Positions 6,828 through 12,471 of a DNA stretch of 15,006 bases are shown in pieces; the stretch's first letter is position 1, and each line of letters starts with the position of its first letter. The notes beneath the pieces were generated by a model. It was not told the DNA's origin. It saw nothing but the letters and a program-made list of their open reading frames with translations, and made no database searches. Source of the stretch: Chloroflexota bacterium. Its GTDB lineage: Bacteria > Chloroflexota > Limnocylindria > Limnocylindrales > CSP1-4. The translations under genes and the position numbers were made by a program. The stretch lies in contig JAJYMP010000763.1 of the NCBI GenBank assembly GCA_021786915.1, positions 1 to 15,006 of the forward strand. Reading direction: 5' to 3'.

Positions 6828-7004
6828 ATGGCTGGGCGCGGCGGTTATCGCGGTCCGCGTGGGCGGGCTGGCGTTCGGCACCACGTGCGGCGAGCAGGAG
6901 CGTTGGTCCTGCAGGGCGTCCTCGGGTACTCGCCCATGTCGGCCGCGCTCGGCTCGCTGCCCGCCGGCCTGCTGCTCATGCTCTTCTCCACGCGCGCCGG
7001 CGGC
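6828..7004 (+). pseudogene. Remnant of an MFS (DHA2/EmrB-type) efflux gene
   Basis: From about 6906 the frame reads VLQGVLGYSPMSAALGSLPA followed by GLLLMLFSTRAGG. This closely resembles the conserved LQGVLGYSPLEAGL...LP region of 14-helix MFS drug exporters, which lies in the interior of those roughly 450-500-residue proteins. Nothing else of the transporter is recognisable: upstream codons give an Arg/Gly-rich peptide and downstream sequence runs into the opposite-strand PfpI gene. The ATG at 6828 has a near-ideal ribosome site, so a truncated peptide might still be made. The gene is interpreted as an internal fragment left after deletion and decay. Confidence 0.55.
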
Positions 7005-7072
7005 TGGCGACGAGGCGCGGGCCTCGGATCGTGCCACCTGACGGACGGGGATCCCGAGGCGGTGGGGCACGC

Positions 7073-7654
7073 TCAGCGGATGGCCGATGTCGCCTGGCGC
7101 TGCTCGGGGTGCACGCCCTCCGCGAACTCCTCGACCATCTTGGCGCAGAACAGCGGCAGATCGGACGGCTTGCGGCTGGTGACCAGCCCGCGGTCCACGT
7201 GGACCGCCTCGTCGAGCCAGTTGCCGCCGGCGTTGCGGATGTCGGTCTCGAGGCTCGGCCACGACGTGAGGGTTCGGCCCCGCAGCACGTCCGCCTCAAC
7301 CAGCATCCACGGACCGTGGCAGATCGCCGCGACCGGCTTGCCGGCCTCGAAGAACGCCTTCGCGAACGCCACCGCCGCCCGGTTCATGCGGAGCCTGTCG
7401 GGGTTGGCGACGCCGCCCGGGAGCACGAGCGCGTCGAAGTCGTCGGCCCTCGCGGTCTCGACGGTGTCCGTGACCGGGAACGTCTCGGCCTTGTCCATGC
7501 CGTTCACACCCTGGATGGCGCCCGGCTTGATCGACACCAGCTCGACCGTCGCGCCGGCGTTCTTGGCTGCATCCCAGGGTTTCTGGAGTTCAACCTGCTC
7601 CACGCCGTCGGTCGCGAGGAAGGCGATGCGCTTGCCCATTAGCTCGTTGGCCAT
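7073..7654 (-). CDS. DJ-1/PfpI family protein (type 1 glutamine amidotransferase-like)
   Basis: This 193-residue protein belongs to the PfpI/YhbO branch of the DJ-1 superfamily, reported as general stress proteins with protease, deglycase or glyoxalase-like activities. The nucleophile is Cys112 in the elbow AAICHGPWML, next to His113. Glu19 in DGVEQVEL matches the conserved acidic residue. Other signatures are ALVLPGGVANPDRLR (75-89) and VTSRKPSDLPLFC near the C-terminus. Length is normal for the family and no signal peptide is present, so it should be cytosolic. The ATG at 7654 is fixed by AGGAGGTG 5-6 nt upstream. It stands alone; the MFS remnant lies beyond its 3' end on the other strand and a 427-nt gap precedes it. 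The substrate cannot be predicted. Confidence 0.93.
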   Translation of the reverse strand: MANELMGKRIAFLATDGVEQVELQKPWDAAKNAGATVELVSIKPGAIQGVNGMDKAETFPVTDTVETARADDFDALVLPGGVANPDRLRMNRAAVAFAKAFFEAGKPVAAICHGPWMLVEADVLRGRTLTSWPSLETDIRNAGGNWLDEAVHVDRGLVTSRKPSDLPLFCAKMVEEFAEGVHPEQRQATSAIR

Positions 7655-8081
7655 CTCGGCACCTCCTGTCGGCCCTGCGCACGGCGGGGCGATGGGTTCT
7701 CTTGGGGCCTGTCTATTGGGCACCTTGGCCGGGGTCGGGGTTCACAACGGCAGGCGAGGCGGGCTTGCAGAGGGGTTGCAACTGCGCGGCCGGGTCGGGA
7801 CCGCGGACGCCACCGGGCCGCGGGGGCGGCGCCCGCGAGTCACGTCAGACTCGCCGCGCCTCGCCGCGTGCGTGGCCGCCGGCCCAGACGGCGTGGGGGG
7901 ACGGGGGGCCCTGCCCGGATCTCGCCGCGGCGAGTCTGTGGCGACTCAGCGCCAATACGGTCCGGCAGCCCAGGCGGCGCGCTGCCATGCGCGCCCGCCA
8001 ACCGATGCTCGATGATTGAGCGAGCACCACCACGGGGCGGGCAGCCCCGGGCAGCCAAGGCACGCGAGATGAGGAGCCGCC
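7655..8081. other. Gap between the PfpI and DUF1028 genes
   Basis: No gene is visible on either strand; open frames here give low-complexity Arg/Gly/Pro/Ala peptides. It must hold the divergent control regions of the two flanking genes. CTCGCCGCGGCGAG (7921-7934) is a perfect 14-bp palindrome, followed by GAGTC-N6-GACTC (7932-7947). GAGGAG at 8071-8076 is the ribosome site of the next gene. Confidence 0.5.
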
Positions 8082-9053
8082 GTGACCTACTCGATCGTCG
8101 CCCGTGACCCGGCGACCGGCGACTTGGGCGTCGCGGTCCAGTCCCGATTCCTCGCGGTCGGGGCCGTCGTGCCGTGGGCGCGCGCCGGCGTGGGCGCCAT
8201 CGCCACCCAGTCGTTCGCAAACGTCGCCTACGGCCCGGACGGCCTGGGACTCCTCGCCGGCGGGGCCGACGCCGAGACGACCGCGGCGCGCCTCACGGCA
8301 GCGGATGCCCTGCCGGGGCAGCGCCAACTGGGGATCGTGGACGCGAGCGGGGGCTCCGCGACGTACACCGGGCGCTCGTGCTTCGCCTGGGCCGGCGGGC
8401 GAACGGGGCCCAACTACGCGGCGCAGGGCAACATCCTCGCCGGTGCTGGCGTGGTCGATGCCCTCGCGGACACCTTCGCGACCGGCGGCCTCCCCTTCCC
8501 CGAGCTCCTCGTGGCGTGTCTCGCCGCGGCGGACGCGCAGGGCGGCGATCGGCGCGGGCGCCAGTCGGCGGCCCTGCTTATCGTGCGCGACCGCGGCGGG
8601 TACGGCGGCGGCAACGACCGCTGGATCGACCTGCGCGTGGACGACCACGAGGACCCCATCGGCGAGCTCGGCCGGCTGCTGGACCTCACCCACCTGTACC
8701 TCGAGCGGCCCGCCGCTCGAGAGCTGATCGCCCTTGACGCGAACCTGGCCGCGGAGCTGCGCGACCACCTCCGGCGCCTCGGCTGGGACCCGACAGCGGT
8801 TGGCGAACCGGTGTACGCGCCGATGTGGCCCGAGGAGGCCGGGGCGCATGCCGACGACGAGGAGCGCCCGAGCGTCGGCGAGCCGCGGAGCCTTCCCGAG
8901 GGCTGGGACGCGGCCTGGCAGGAGCGCCTGCTGGCCTGGATGAGCGTGGAGAACCTCGAGGAGCGGACGGCGGCGGCGGGCTGGATCGACCCGCGAGTGC
9001 TCGAGTGCCTGCGCACCGCGGCGTCGAAGGACCCGCCGGACACCGGGGGCTGA
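8082..9053 (+). CDS. DUF1028 family Ntn-hydrolase-like protein with C-terminal peptidoglycan-binding-like domain
   Basis: This 323-residue protein has two parts. Residues 1 to about 215 are DUF1028: the start MTYSIVARDPATGDLGVAVQ, VVPWARAGVGAIATQSFANV (30-49), GRTGPNYAAQGNILAG (106-121) and the RGRQSAALLIVRDRGGYGGG stretch are typical. The family has an Ntn-hydrolase-like fold and an uncharacterised hydrolytic role. The C-terminal part, ending LLAWMSVENLEERTAAAGWI with DPRVLECL, matches the putative peptidoglycan-binding segment often fused to it. The link between them (about 250-270) is acidic. No signal peptide is seen; in Ntn hydrolases a residue exposed after Met removal (here Thr2) can be the nucleophile, but that is inference for this family. 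The start is GTG at 8082 with GAGGAG 5 nt upstream. It is monocistronic as far as can be seen. Confidence 0.88.
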   Translation: MTYSIVARDPATGDLGVAVQSRFLAVGAVVPWARAGVGAIATQSFANVAYGPDGLGLLAGGADAETTAARLTAADALPGQRQLGIVDASGGSATYTGRSCFAWAGGRTGPNYAAQGNILAGAGVVDALADTFATGGLPFPELLVACLAAADAQGGDRRGRQSAALLIVRDRGGYGGGNDRWIDLRVDDHEDPIGELGRLLDLTHLYLERPAARELIALDANLAAELRDHLRRLGWDPTAVGEPVYAPMWPEEAGAHADDEERPSVGEPRSLPEGWDAAWQERLLAWMSVENLEERTAAAGWIDPRVLECLRTAASKDPPDTGG

Positions 9054-9152
9054 CGCCAGCCGCGTTGCGCGTCGGCGCGTCGCCGCGTCGCGCCAGGCTG
9101 CAACGACGCACGCACGTTGGCGAGGCCGTCTGCCGAGCAGAGCGGGATCGAG

Positions 9153-9158
9153 TAGCGT
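9153..9158 (+). promoter_or_regulatory. -10 box for a leaderless araC-type mRNA
   Basis: TAGCGT lies 6 nt before the GTG at 9165. It is the same hexamer found before the DUF4242-like gene at the other end of the window. No Shine-Dalgarno sequence and no good -35 are visible. Confidence 0.42.
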
Positions 9159-9164
9159 TGCCGC

Positions 9165-9620
9165 GTGACTCGAGAGGTCGAGGACCTGAACCGCCGCCTG
9201 CTGCGCGCCCGCGACGCGATGGACCGCGCCTACGCCGAGCCGCTCGACATCCGCGCCGTAGCCGCGGTGGCCTGCCTGTCGGACGCCCATTTCATCCGCA
9301 GCTACCGGGCCTGCTTCGGCGAGACACCGCACCGCTACCTGCAGCGGCGGCGGGTCGAGCGGGCGATGTTCCTGCTGCGCGAGACCGACCGGAGCATCAC
9401 TGACGTCTGCCTCGACGTGGGGTTCGGCAGTCTCGGGACTTTCAGTCGCACCTTCCGCGAGATCGTCGGCGAGACGCCGTCTGCGTACCGCGACGGCCAC
9501 GACCCGATCGACGCGCCGCACTGCTTCCAGATGGCGGCGGCTCGGCCGCGGATCGCGGCCGGTGCATCAGCCCGGCGATCGAGCAGTTTCGGAGAAGCCA
9601 GGACCGAGGCCGCTCCCTAG
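9165..9620 (+). CDS. AraC family transcriptional regulator (short form)
   Basis: This 151-residue protein is little more than the AraC/XylS DNA-binding domain. The first helix-turn-helix spans about 27-48 (LDIRAVAAVACLSDAHFIRS), then the linker helix PHRYLQRRRVERAMFLLRET. The second spans about 77-98 (SITDVCLDVGFGSLGTFSRT), followed by the signature FREIVGETPSAYR. There is no N-terminal ligand-binding domain, so sensing must be by another route. The last 40 residues are low-complexity Ala/Arg/Ser. The start is GTG at 9165, preceded by a TAGCGT -10 box. The stop at 9618-9620 is 36 nt before the VOC gene, and the pair is probably one operon. Short AraC regulators beside glyoxalase-fold genes are a recurrent arrangement, so control of the VOC gene is a reasonable inference. 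Confidence 0.9.
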   Translation: MTREVEDLNRRLLRARDAMDRAYAEPLDIRAVAAVACLSDAHFIRSYRACFGETPHRYLQRRRVERAMFLLRETDRSITDVCLDVGFGSLGTFSRTFREIVGETPSAYRDGHDPIDAPHCFQMAAARPRIAAGASARRSSSFGEARTEAAP

Positions 9621-9656
9621 TCTTGGGCCCCCGGCATCGCCACAAGGAGAAGGCCC

Positions 9657-10061
9657 ATGATCACCAAGCTCAACGTCGCCCCGATCTTCGTCCTCGACAA
9701 GGACGAGGCGCTCGACTTCTACGTCAACAAGCTCGGCCTGGAGAAGGGGGCCGACGTGCGCCAGGGCTCGTACCGCTGGCTGACCGTGCGCGTGCCCGGC
9801 TCCCCCACCGAGATCCTGCTCGAGGTGCCAGGCCCGCCGCAGCACGACGACGCCACCGCGGCCCAGCTCCGCGAGCTCATCTCGAAGGGCGCTCTCAGCA
9901 GCCTCGTCTTCAATGCCGACGACGTGCGGGGCCTCTACGATACCCTCAAGGCGCGCGGCGTGACCGACTTCACCCAGGAGCCCACCGAGAACTTCTACGG
10001 CATCGACATGGGCCTCCGCGACCCGTTCGGCAACGCCATCCGGATCCTCCAGCAGGGGTAG
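9657..10061 (+). CDS. VOC superfamily (glyoxalase/bleomycin-resistance fold) protein
   Basis: This 134-residue protein shows the paired beta-alpha-beta-beta-beta modules of the vicinal oxygen chelate fold. Module 1 has NVAPIFVLDKDEALDFYVNK with LGLEKGADV (6-34). Module 2 has SSLVFNADDVRGLYDTLKAR (81-100) and ends with GLRDPFGNAIRIL. In metal-dependent members the ligands are usually His/Glu at the start of strand 1, at the module 2 start and in the final I-E-L. Here those positions read Val, Ser and Arg, so classical metal-dependent glyoxalase activity is doubtful; binding or sequestration of a small molecule is an alternative. The ATG at 9657 has AAGGAG at 9644-9649. It follows the AraC-type gene by 36 nt and is its likely target. 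Confidence 0.88.
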   Translation: MITKLNVAPIFVLDKDEALDFYVNKLGLEKGADVRQGSYRWLTVRVPGSPTEILLEVPGPPQHDDATAAQLRELISKGALSSLVFNADDVRGLYDTLKARGVTDFTQEPTENFYGIDMGLRDPFGNAIRILQQG

Positions 10062-10240
10062 GTCGCCCACAGGCTCGCGCCGGAGCGGCTCGACCGCTCC
10101 CGGCGATCCCGCTGCACGTTTCGTGCTCGCTCACACAGGCCCGTCCTGACGCCTGGCGCGGGCCGATCGGCCGGCGGGCGGCTGATCGGCTCGCGCTGAC
10201 AGCCATGCCCGGTCGCCGTCCCTCAGGCCAGCCTCGGGTC

Positions 10241-10260
10241 CCGCACGCCTAGGCGTGCGG
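10241..10260 (-). terminator. 20-bp perfect palindrome over the marR stop codon
   Basis: CCGCACGCCT is followed directly by its exact reverse complement AGGCGTGCGG. It folds into a 7-bp GC-rich stem with a CCTAGG loop that contains the TAG stop codon of the MarR gene (10251-10249). As a hairpin it could end transcription from both the MarR gene and the convergent VOC gene. There is no T-tract. A palindrome without spacer could also be a protein-binding site. Confidence 0.5.
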
Positions 10261-10797
10261 CTCCTCGTGCTCGGCGTGGTGGCCCTTGAGCCTGCCTGGG
10301 AAGGCGCGCATGAGGCGGCGCAGCAGGCGGTGGAGCTCCTCGCGCTCCGCCGGGTCGAGGACCGCCGCGAACATCGCCTCGCGGCGGGCCTGGGTGCCTG
10401 TCGTTCGGTCCCACATGGCGTGACCGAGGTCCGTCGGCTCGACGAGGATCCCCCGCCGGTCGGCGGGGTCGGGCAGGCGGCGGATCAGGCCGGCGCGCTC
10501 CATGCGGTCGAGCCGGTTCGTCATCGCGCCGCTCGAGAGGTGCATGTCGGCTGCCAGTTGCCCAGGCGTCCGCTGGTAGGGCGCGCCGCGCCGGCGCAAC
10601 TTGCCGAGCAGGTGATACGAGCGGTGGTCCAGGCTGTGCTCGACGAGGGTCTCCTCGAGTGACTGGTCGAATGCCTTGGCGAGCATATGGATGCGCTCGA
10701 CGATCCCCTCCGTGAGCGGGTCGAGGTCGGGGATCTCGCGCGCCCACTCCGCGAGCGAGGCGTCAATCCTGTCGAGTTCCTCGTGCGCTGTGTCCAT
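10249..10797 (-). CDS. MarR family transcriptional regulator
   Basis: This 182-residue winged-helix regulator is predicted to act as a dimer that represses from palindromic DNA and is released by a small ligand or oxidant. The domain covers about 32-165: TEGIVERIHMLAKAFDQSLE, then LDHRSYHLLGKLRRRGAPYQ, RTPGQLAADMHLSSGAMTNR with the recognition helix near 88-100, and the wing DPADRRGILVEPTDLG (110-125) with its typical D-x-R-R. The C-terminal tail is His/Glu-rich (HHAEHEEPHA), which could bind metal, but that is speculation. ATG at 10797 follows a sigma70-like -10 by 6 nt, so the mRNA is probably leaderless. The -35 box is inside an operator-like half-site, predicting autoregulation. It is divergent from a small-protein gene starting at 10954. 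Confidence 0.93.
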   Translation of the reverse strand: MDTAHEELDRIDASLAEWAREIPDLDPLTEGIVERIHMLAKAFDQSLEETLVEHSLDHRSYHLLGKLRRRGAPYQRTPGQLAADMHLSSGAMTNRLDRMERAGLIRRLPDPADRRGILVEPTDLGHAMWDRTTGTQARREAMFAAVLDPAEREELHRLLRRLMRAFPGRLKGHHAEHEEPHA

Positions 10798-10803
10798 GCC
10801 TGG

Positions 10804-10832
10804 AGTATCCGACCGCTAACGTGCGATGTCAA
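10804..10832 (-). promoter_or_regulatory. marR promoter (leaderless, sigma70-like)
   Basis: On the minus strand TTGACA (10832-10827), a 17-nt spacer and GATACT (10809-10804) form a strong promoter. The -10 ends 6 nt before the ATG at 10797. The -35 is part of the half-site TCTTGACATC, so a repressor bound there would block RNA polymerase. Confidence 0.72.
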
Positions 10833-10864
10833 GATTCTTTGTATGGACCTTCTTGACATCAAGA
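10825..10864. promoter_or_regulatory. MarR-type operator pair between divergent promoters
   Basis: GATGTCAAGA (10825-10834) and TCTTGACATC (10851-10860) are perfect 10-bp inverted arms separated by 16 nt. The right arm extends into TCTTGACATCAAGA (10851-10864), itself a palindrome of TCTTGA and TCAAGA around a CA centre. Size and symmetry fit MarR dimer sites. Each arm contains the TTGACA -35 of one of the two divergent promoters. Confidence 0.7.
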
Positions 10865-10881
10865 GATCAGCGGGCTAGGAT
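10853..10881 (+). promoter_or_regulatory. Promoter of the small-protein gene
   Basis: TTGACA (10853-10858), a 17-nt spacer and TAGGAT (10876-10881) make a near-consensus sigma70 promoter on the plus strand. Transcription would start near 10888, giving a leader of about 65 nt before the ATG at 10954. Confidence 0.72.
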
Positions 10882-10892
10882 GTTCATCGTTC

Positions 10893-10902
10893 GATATCAA
10901 GA
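10893..10902 (+). promoter_or_regulatory. Third MarR-like half-site at the transcription start
   Basis: GATATCAAGA differs by one base from GATGTCAAGA in the main operator. It sits a few bases after the predicted start of the plus-strand transcript, where a bound repressor would block initiation or early elongation. Confidence 0.45.
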
Positions 10903-10953
10903 GTCTTCACCTCGAGAACCCGCACGCCGGACGGGGCGTCGGAGGGACCGGAG

Positions 10954-11181
10954 ATGGTTGAAATGTCCGCATCACCCGCGCGCGTCCGCAGCATTCCGAG
11001 GGCACCGCATCGAGGGCTTGTCGAGCGGTTGTCGACCTGGATCCTGGCGCGCAGCGAACGTCGTCGGGCCGAGGAGCTCGACCGCATCGGCTGGGACCTC
11101 GAGGCCCGTTGCGAGCACCGCAGCGCCGGCAAACAGCGCGACCACCACGTCGTCCTGCCGCCCGGCGGCGGGCTCTTCTGA
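10954..11181 (+). CDS. Small basic protein, predicted MarR target
   Basis: This 75-residue protein has no family I recognise. It is Arg-rich, with one likely amphipathic helix (LVERLSTWILARSERRRAEE followed by LDRIGWDLEARCEHRSAG) and a tail ending HHVVLPPGGGLF. One Cys and several His are present in the second half. It has no signal peptide or membrane span. The ATG at 10954 has GGAGGG at 10941-10946; the in-frame ATG at 10963, with GGAG at 10950-10953, is an alternative. A near-consensus promoter overlapping MarR-like operators lies upstream, so the MarR protein probably controls it. Strong expression signals and reasonable codon use favour a real gene. The next gene (11306) is 124 nt away with its own weak -10, so the operon may contain only this gene. 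Confidence 0.62.
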   Translation: MVEMSASPARVRSIPRAPHRGLVERLSTWILARSERRRAEELDRIGWDLEARCEHRSAGKQRDHHVVLPPGGGLF

Positions 11182-11292
11182 CCACAGGCGGTCCCAGGCG
11201 GTCACGCTACGGCGAGGCGGGCCGCAGCGAGGGCACCGTCGACGCCGCGGCCGGGCCGGCACGCTCATCCCGCCGGCCGGCTCCGGCCCTGC

Positions 11293-11298
11293 AACAAT
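11293..11298 (+). promoter_or_regulatory. Weak -10 box before the first GNAT gene
   Basis: AACAAT, preceded by TGC, lies 7 nt before the ATG at 11306. It matches the -10 consensus at four of six positions and has the spacing seen at the other leaderless starts here. No Shine-Dalgarno sequence is present. Confidence 0.3.
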
Positions 11299-11305
11299 CG
11301 GGCCC

Positions 11306-11836
11306 ATGACCGAGACGACAGCGTGGCGGATCCGGCGCGCGGCGCCAGCGGACGCCATGGCCCTCGCCGTGATGCACACGCTCGCCTGGCAGGCGGCCTA
11401 TCGCGGCATCGTGCCGGACGGCTTCCTCGACGCGATGGACGTGGCTGCCCGCGCCGCGCGCTACACGCTCGGGGCCACCGGCCCGGCCGATCCCCGGACG
11501 TGGATCGCGGTCGAGGGCGATCGAGTGCTCGGCGGCGTGACCGTGAGCTCGAGCCGGGACGATGACCTGCCGCGCCTGGGCGAGGTGCGCTCCCTGTACG
11601 TCCACCCCGATGCGTGGGGCACCGGCGTTGGCCGGGCGCTCATGGCGCAGGGCGAGCGGCTGCTGGCCCAGGAGGGCTTCACCGAGGCGTTCCTCTGGGT
11701 GCTCGAGGCGAACCGCCGGGCCCGCCGGTTCTATGAGATTGCCGGGTGGCGGATGGACGGCGCGAGGAAGACGTTCGACATCGCGGGACGCGAGATCCCC
11801 GAGGTCCGCTACCGGAAGGCGCTCGCTGCGGCGTGA
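11306..11836 (+). CDS. GNAT family N-acetyltransferase
   Basis: This 176-residue protein is a typical single-domain GNAT that should transfer acetyl from acetyl-CoA to an amine. Strand 1 begins at WRIRRAAPADAMALAVMHTL (7-26), and TLAWQAAYRGIVPDGFLDAM (25-44) is typical of the subgroup often annotated as putative acetyltransferases. Motif A, which binds the pyrophosphate of CoA, is VRSLYVHPDAWGTGVGRALM (94-113), with the loop W-G-T-G-V-G. Motif B is WVLEANRRARRFYEIAGWRM (131-150), including the conserved N-x-x-A-x-x-F-Y. Substrate cannot be predicted; amino acids, antibiotics and protein N-termini are all possible. The ATG at 11306 is chosen because the domain starts at once and the frame upstream is non-coding. 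A second, different GNAT gene begins 32 nt after its stop. Confidence 0.92.
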   Translation: MTETTAWRIRRAAPADAMALAVMHTLAWQAAYRGIVPDGFLDAMDVAARAARYTLGATGPADPRTWIAVEGDRVLGGVTVSSSRDDDLPRLGEVRSLYVHPDAWGTGVGRALMAQGERLLAQEGFTEAFLWVLEANRRARRFYEIAGWRMDGARKTFDIAGREIPEVRYRKALAAA

Positions 11837-11856
11837 GGCCGTCGTGCGGGGACCGC

Positions 11857-11862
11857 TATCCT
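11857..11862 (+). promoter_or_regulatory. -10 box for a leaderless second GNAT mRNA
   Basis: TATCCT lies 6 nt before the ATG at 11869, in the 32-nt gap between the two GNAT genes. No Shine-Dalgarno sequence is present. It suggests the second GNAT can be transcribed on its own as a leaderless mRNA. Confidence 0.42.
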
Positions 11863-11868
11863 CGGCCG

Positions 11869-12441
11869 ATGCCGGTCGACGACGTCGAGGTCCCCGCCAT
11901 CCGCACTGAGCGCCTCGAACTCGTCTCGATGTCGCTCCCGTTCATGCGGGCGCTCGCCGCGGGCGACCTCGAGGCCGCCTCGCGCGAGCTGGGCGCCGCG
12001 CTGCCGGGCGACCTGGCCCAGGACCTCGCCAGCTTCCTCGCCTACCGCATCCCGACATTGACCGCGAACCCGTCGAGCCGGCCCTGGCTCGGCCGGTCGA
12101 TGGTCTGGACGCACCCGGACGGGCGGCGCGAGGTCATCGGCACGATCGGGTTCCACGCGCCGCCCGACGAGACCGGGCGGGTCGAGATCGGCTACCGCGT
12201 GGAGCCGGCGTTCCGGCGCCAGGGGATCGTGACCGAGTGCGTCCGGGCGCTGCTGGCCTGGGCCGAGACGCAGGGTGTCCACCGCTTCCGCGCGTCGGTG
12301 GCGCCCGACAACGTCGCCTCGCTTGCGGTCGTGCGCTCCTTCGGCTTCGCGCAGGTGGGCGTCCAGATGGACGAGATCGACGGCGAGGAGCTGGTCTTCC
12401 ACCTCGACCGGGACCGGCTGACCGAGGACGACGCGGCCTGA
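11869..12441 (+). CDS. GNAT family N-acetyltransferase (RimJ/RimL-like)
   Basis: This 190-residue protein has the layout of the RimJ/RimL-type GNAT group, which acetylates protein N-termini or small amines. It starts with IRTERLELVSMSLPFMRALA (11-30), the usual R-T-x-R-L-x-L opening. A long insertion with SRPWLGRSMVWTHPDGRREV follows, then GTIGFHAPP and VEIGYRVEPAFRRQGIVTEC (105-124). This last block holds the CoA-binding R-x-x-G loop, although its final glycine is replaced by valine (RRQGIV). FRASVAPDNVASLAVVRSFG (140-159) with the N-x-x-S motif completes the fold. The last residues are acidic. It is not a duplicate of the preceding GNAT; they share only the superfamily. It converges on the APH-like gene, with 30 nt between stop codons. 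Confidence 0.92.
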   Translation: MPVDDVEVPAIRTERLELVSMSLPFMRALAAGDLEAASRELGAALPGDLAQDLASFLAYRIPTLTANPSSRPWLGRSMVWTHPDGRREVIGTIGFHAPPDETGRVEIGYRVEPAFRRQGIVTECVRALLAWAETQGVHRFRASVAPDNVASLAVVRSFGFAQVGVQMDEIDGEELVFHLDRDRLTEDDAA

Positions 12442-12471
12442 ACCGGCCCTCTCGGGCTGGGCAACTCGTCG

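Noticed and set aside
4997..6829. 610-codon minus-strand frame
   Set aside because: It runs across the DoxX gene in another frame and into the end of the ACP-like gene, with Arg/Pro-rich composition and no domain.
7031..7070. Imperfect inverted repeat behind the PfpI gene
   Set aside because: The arms (GTGCCACC and GGTGGGGCAC) need a two-base bulge and enclose a long loop, so a terminator is not convincing.
12442..12471. GCCC-TCTC-GGGC hairpin between the convergent GNAT and APH-like genes as a terminator
   Set aside because: The stem is only 4 bp (12446-12457), too weak to list as a feature, although a shared terminator is expected here.
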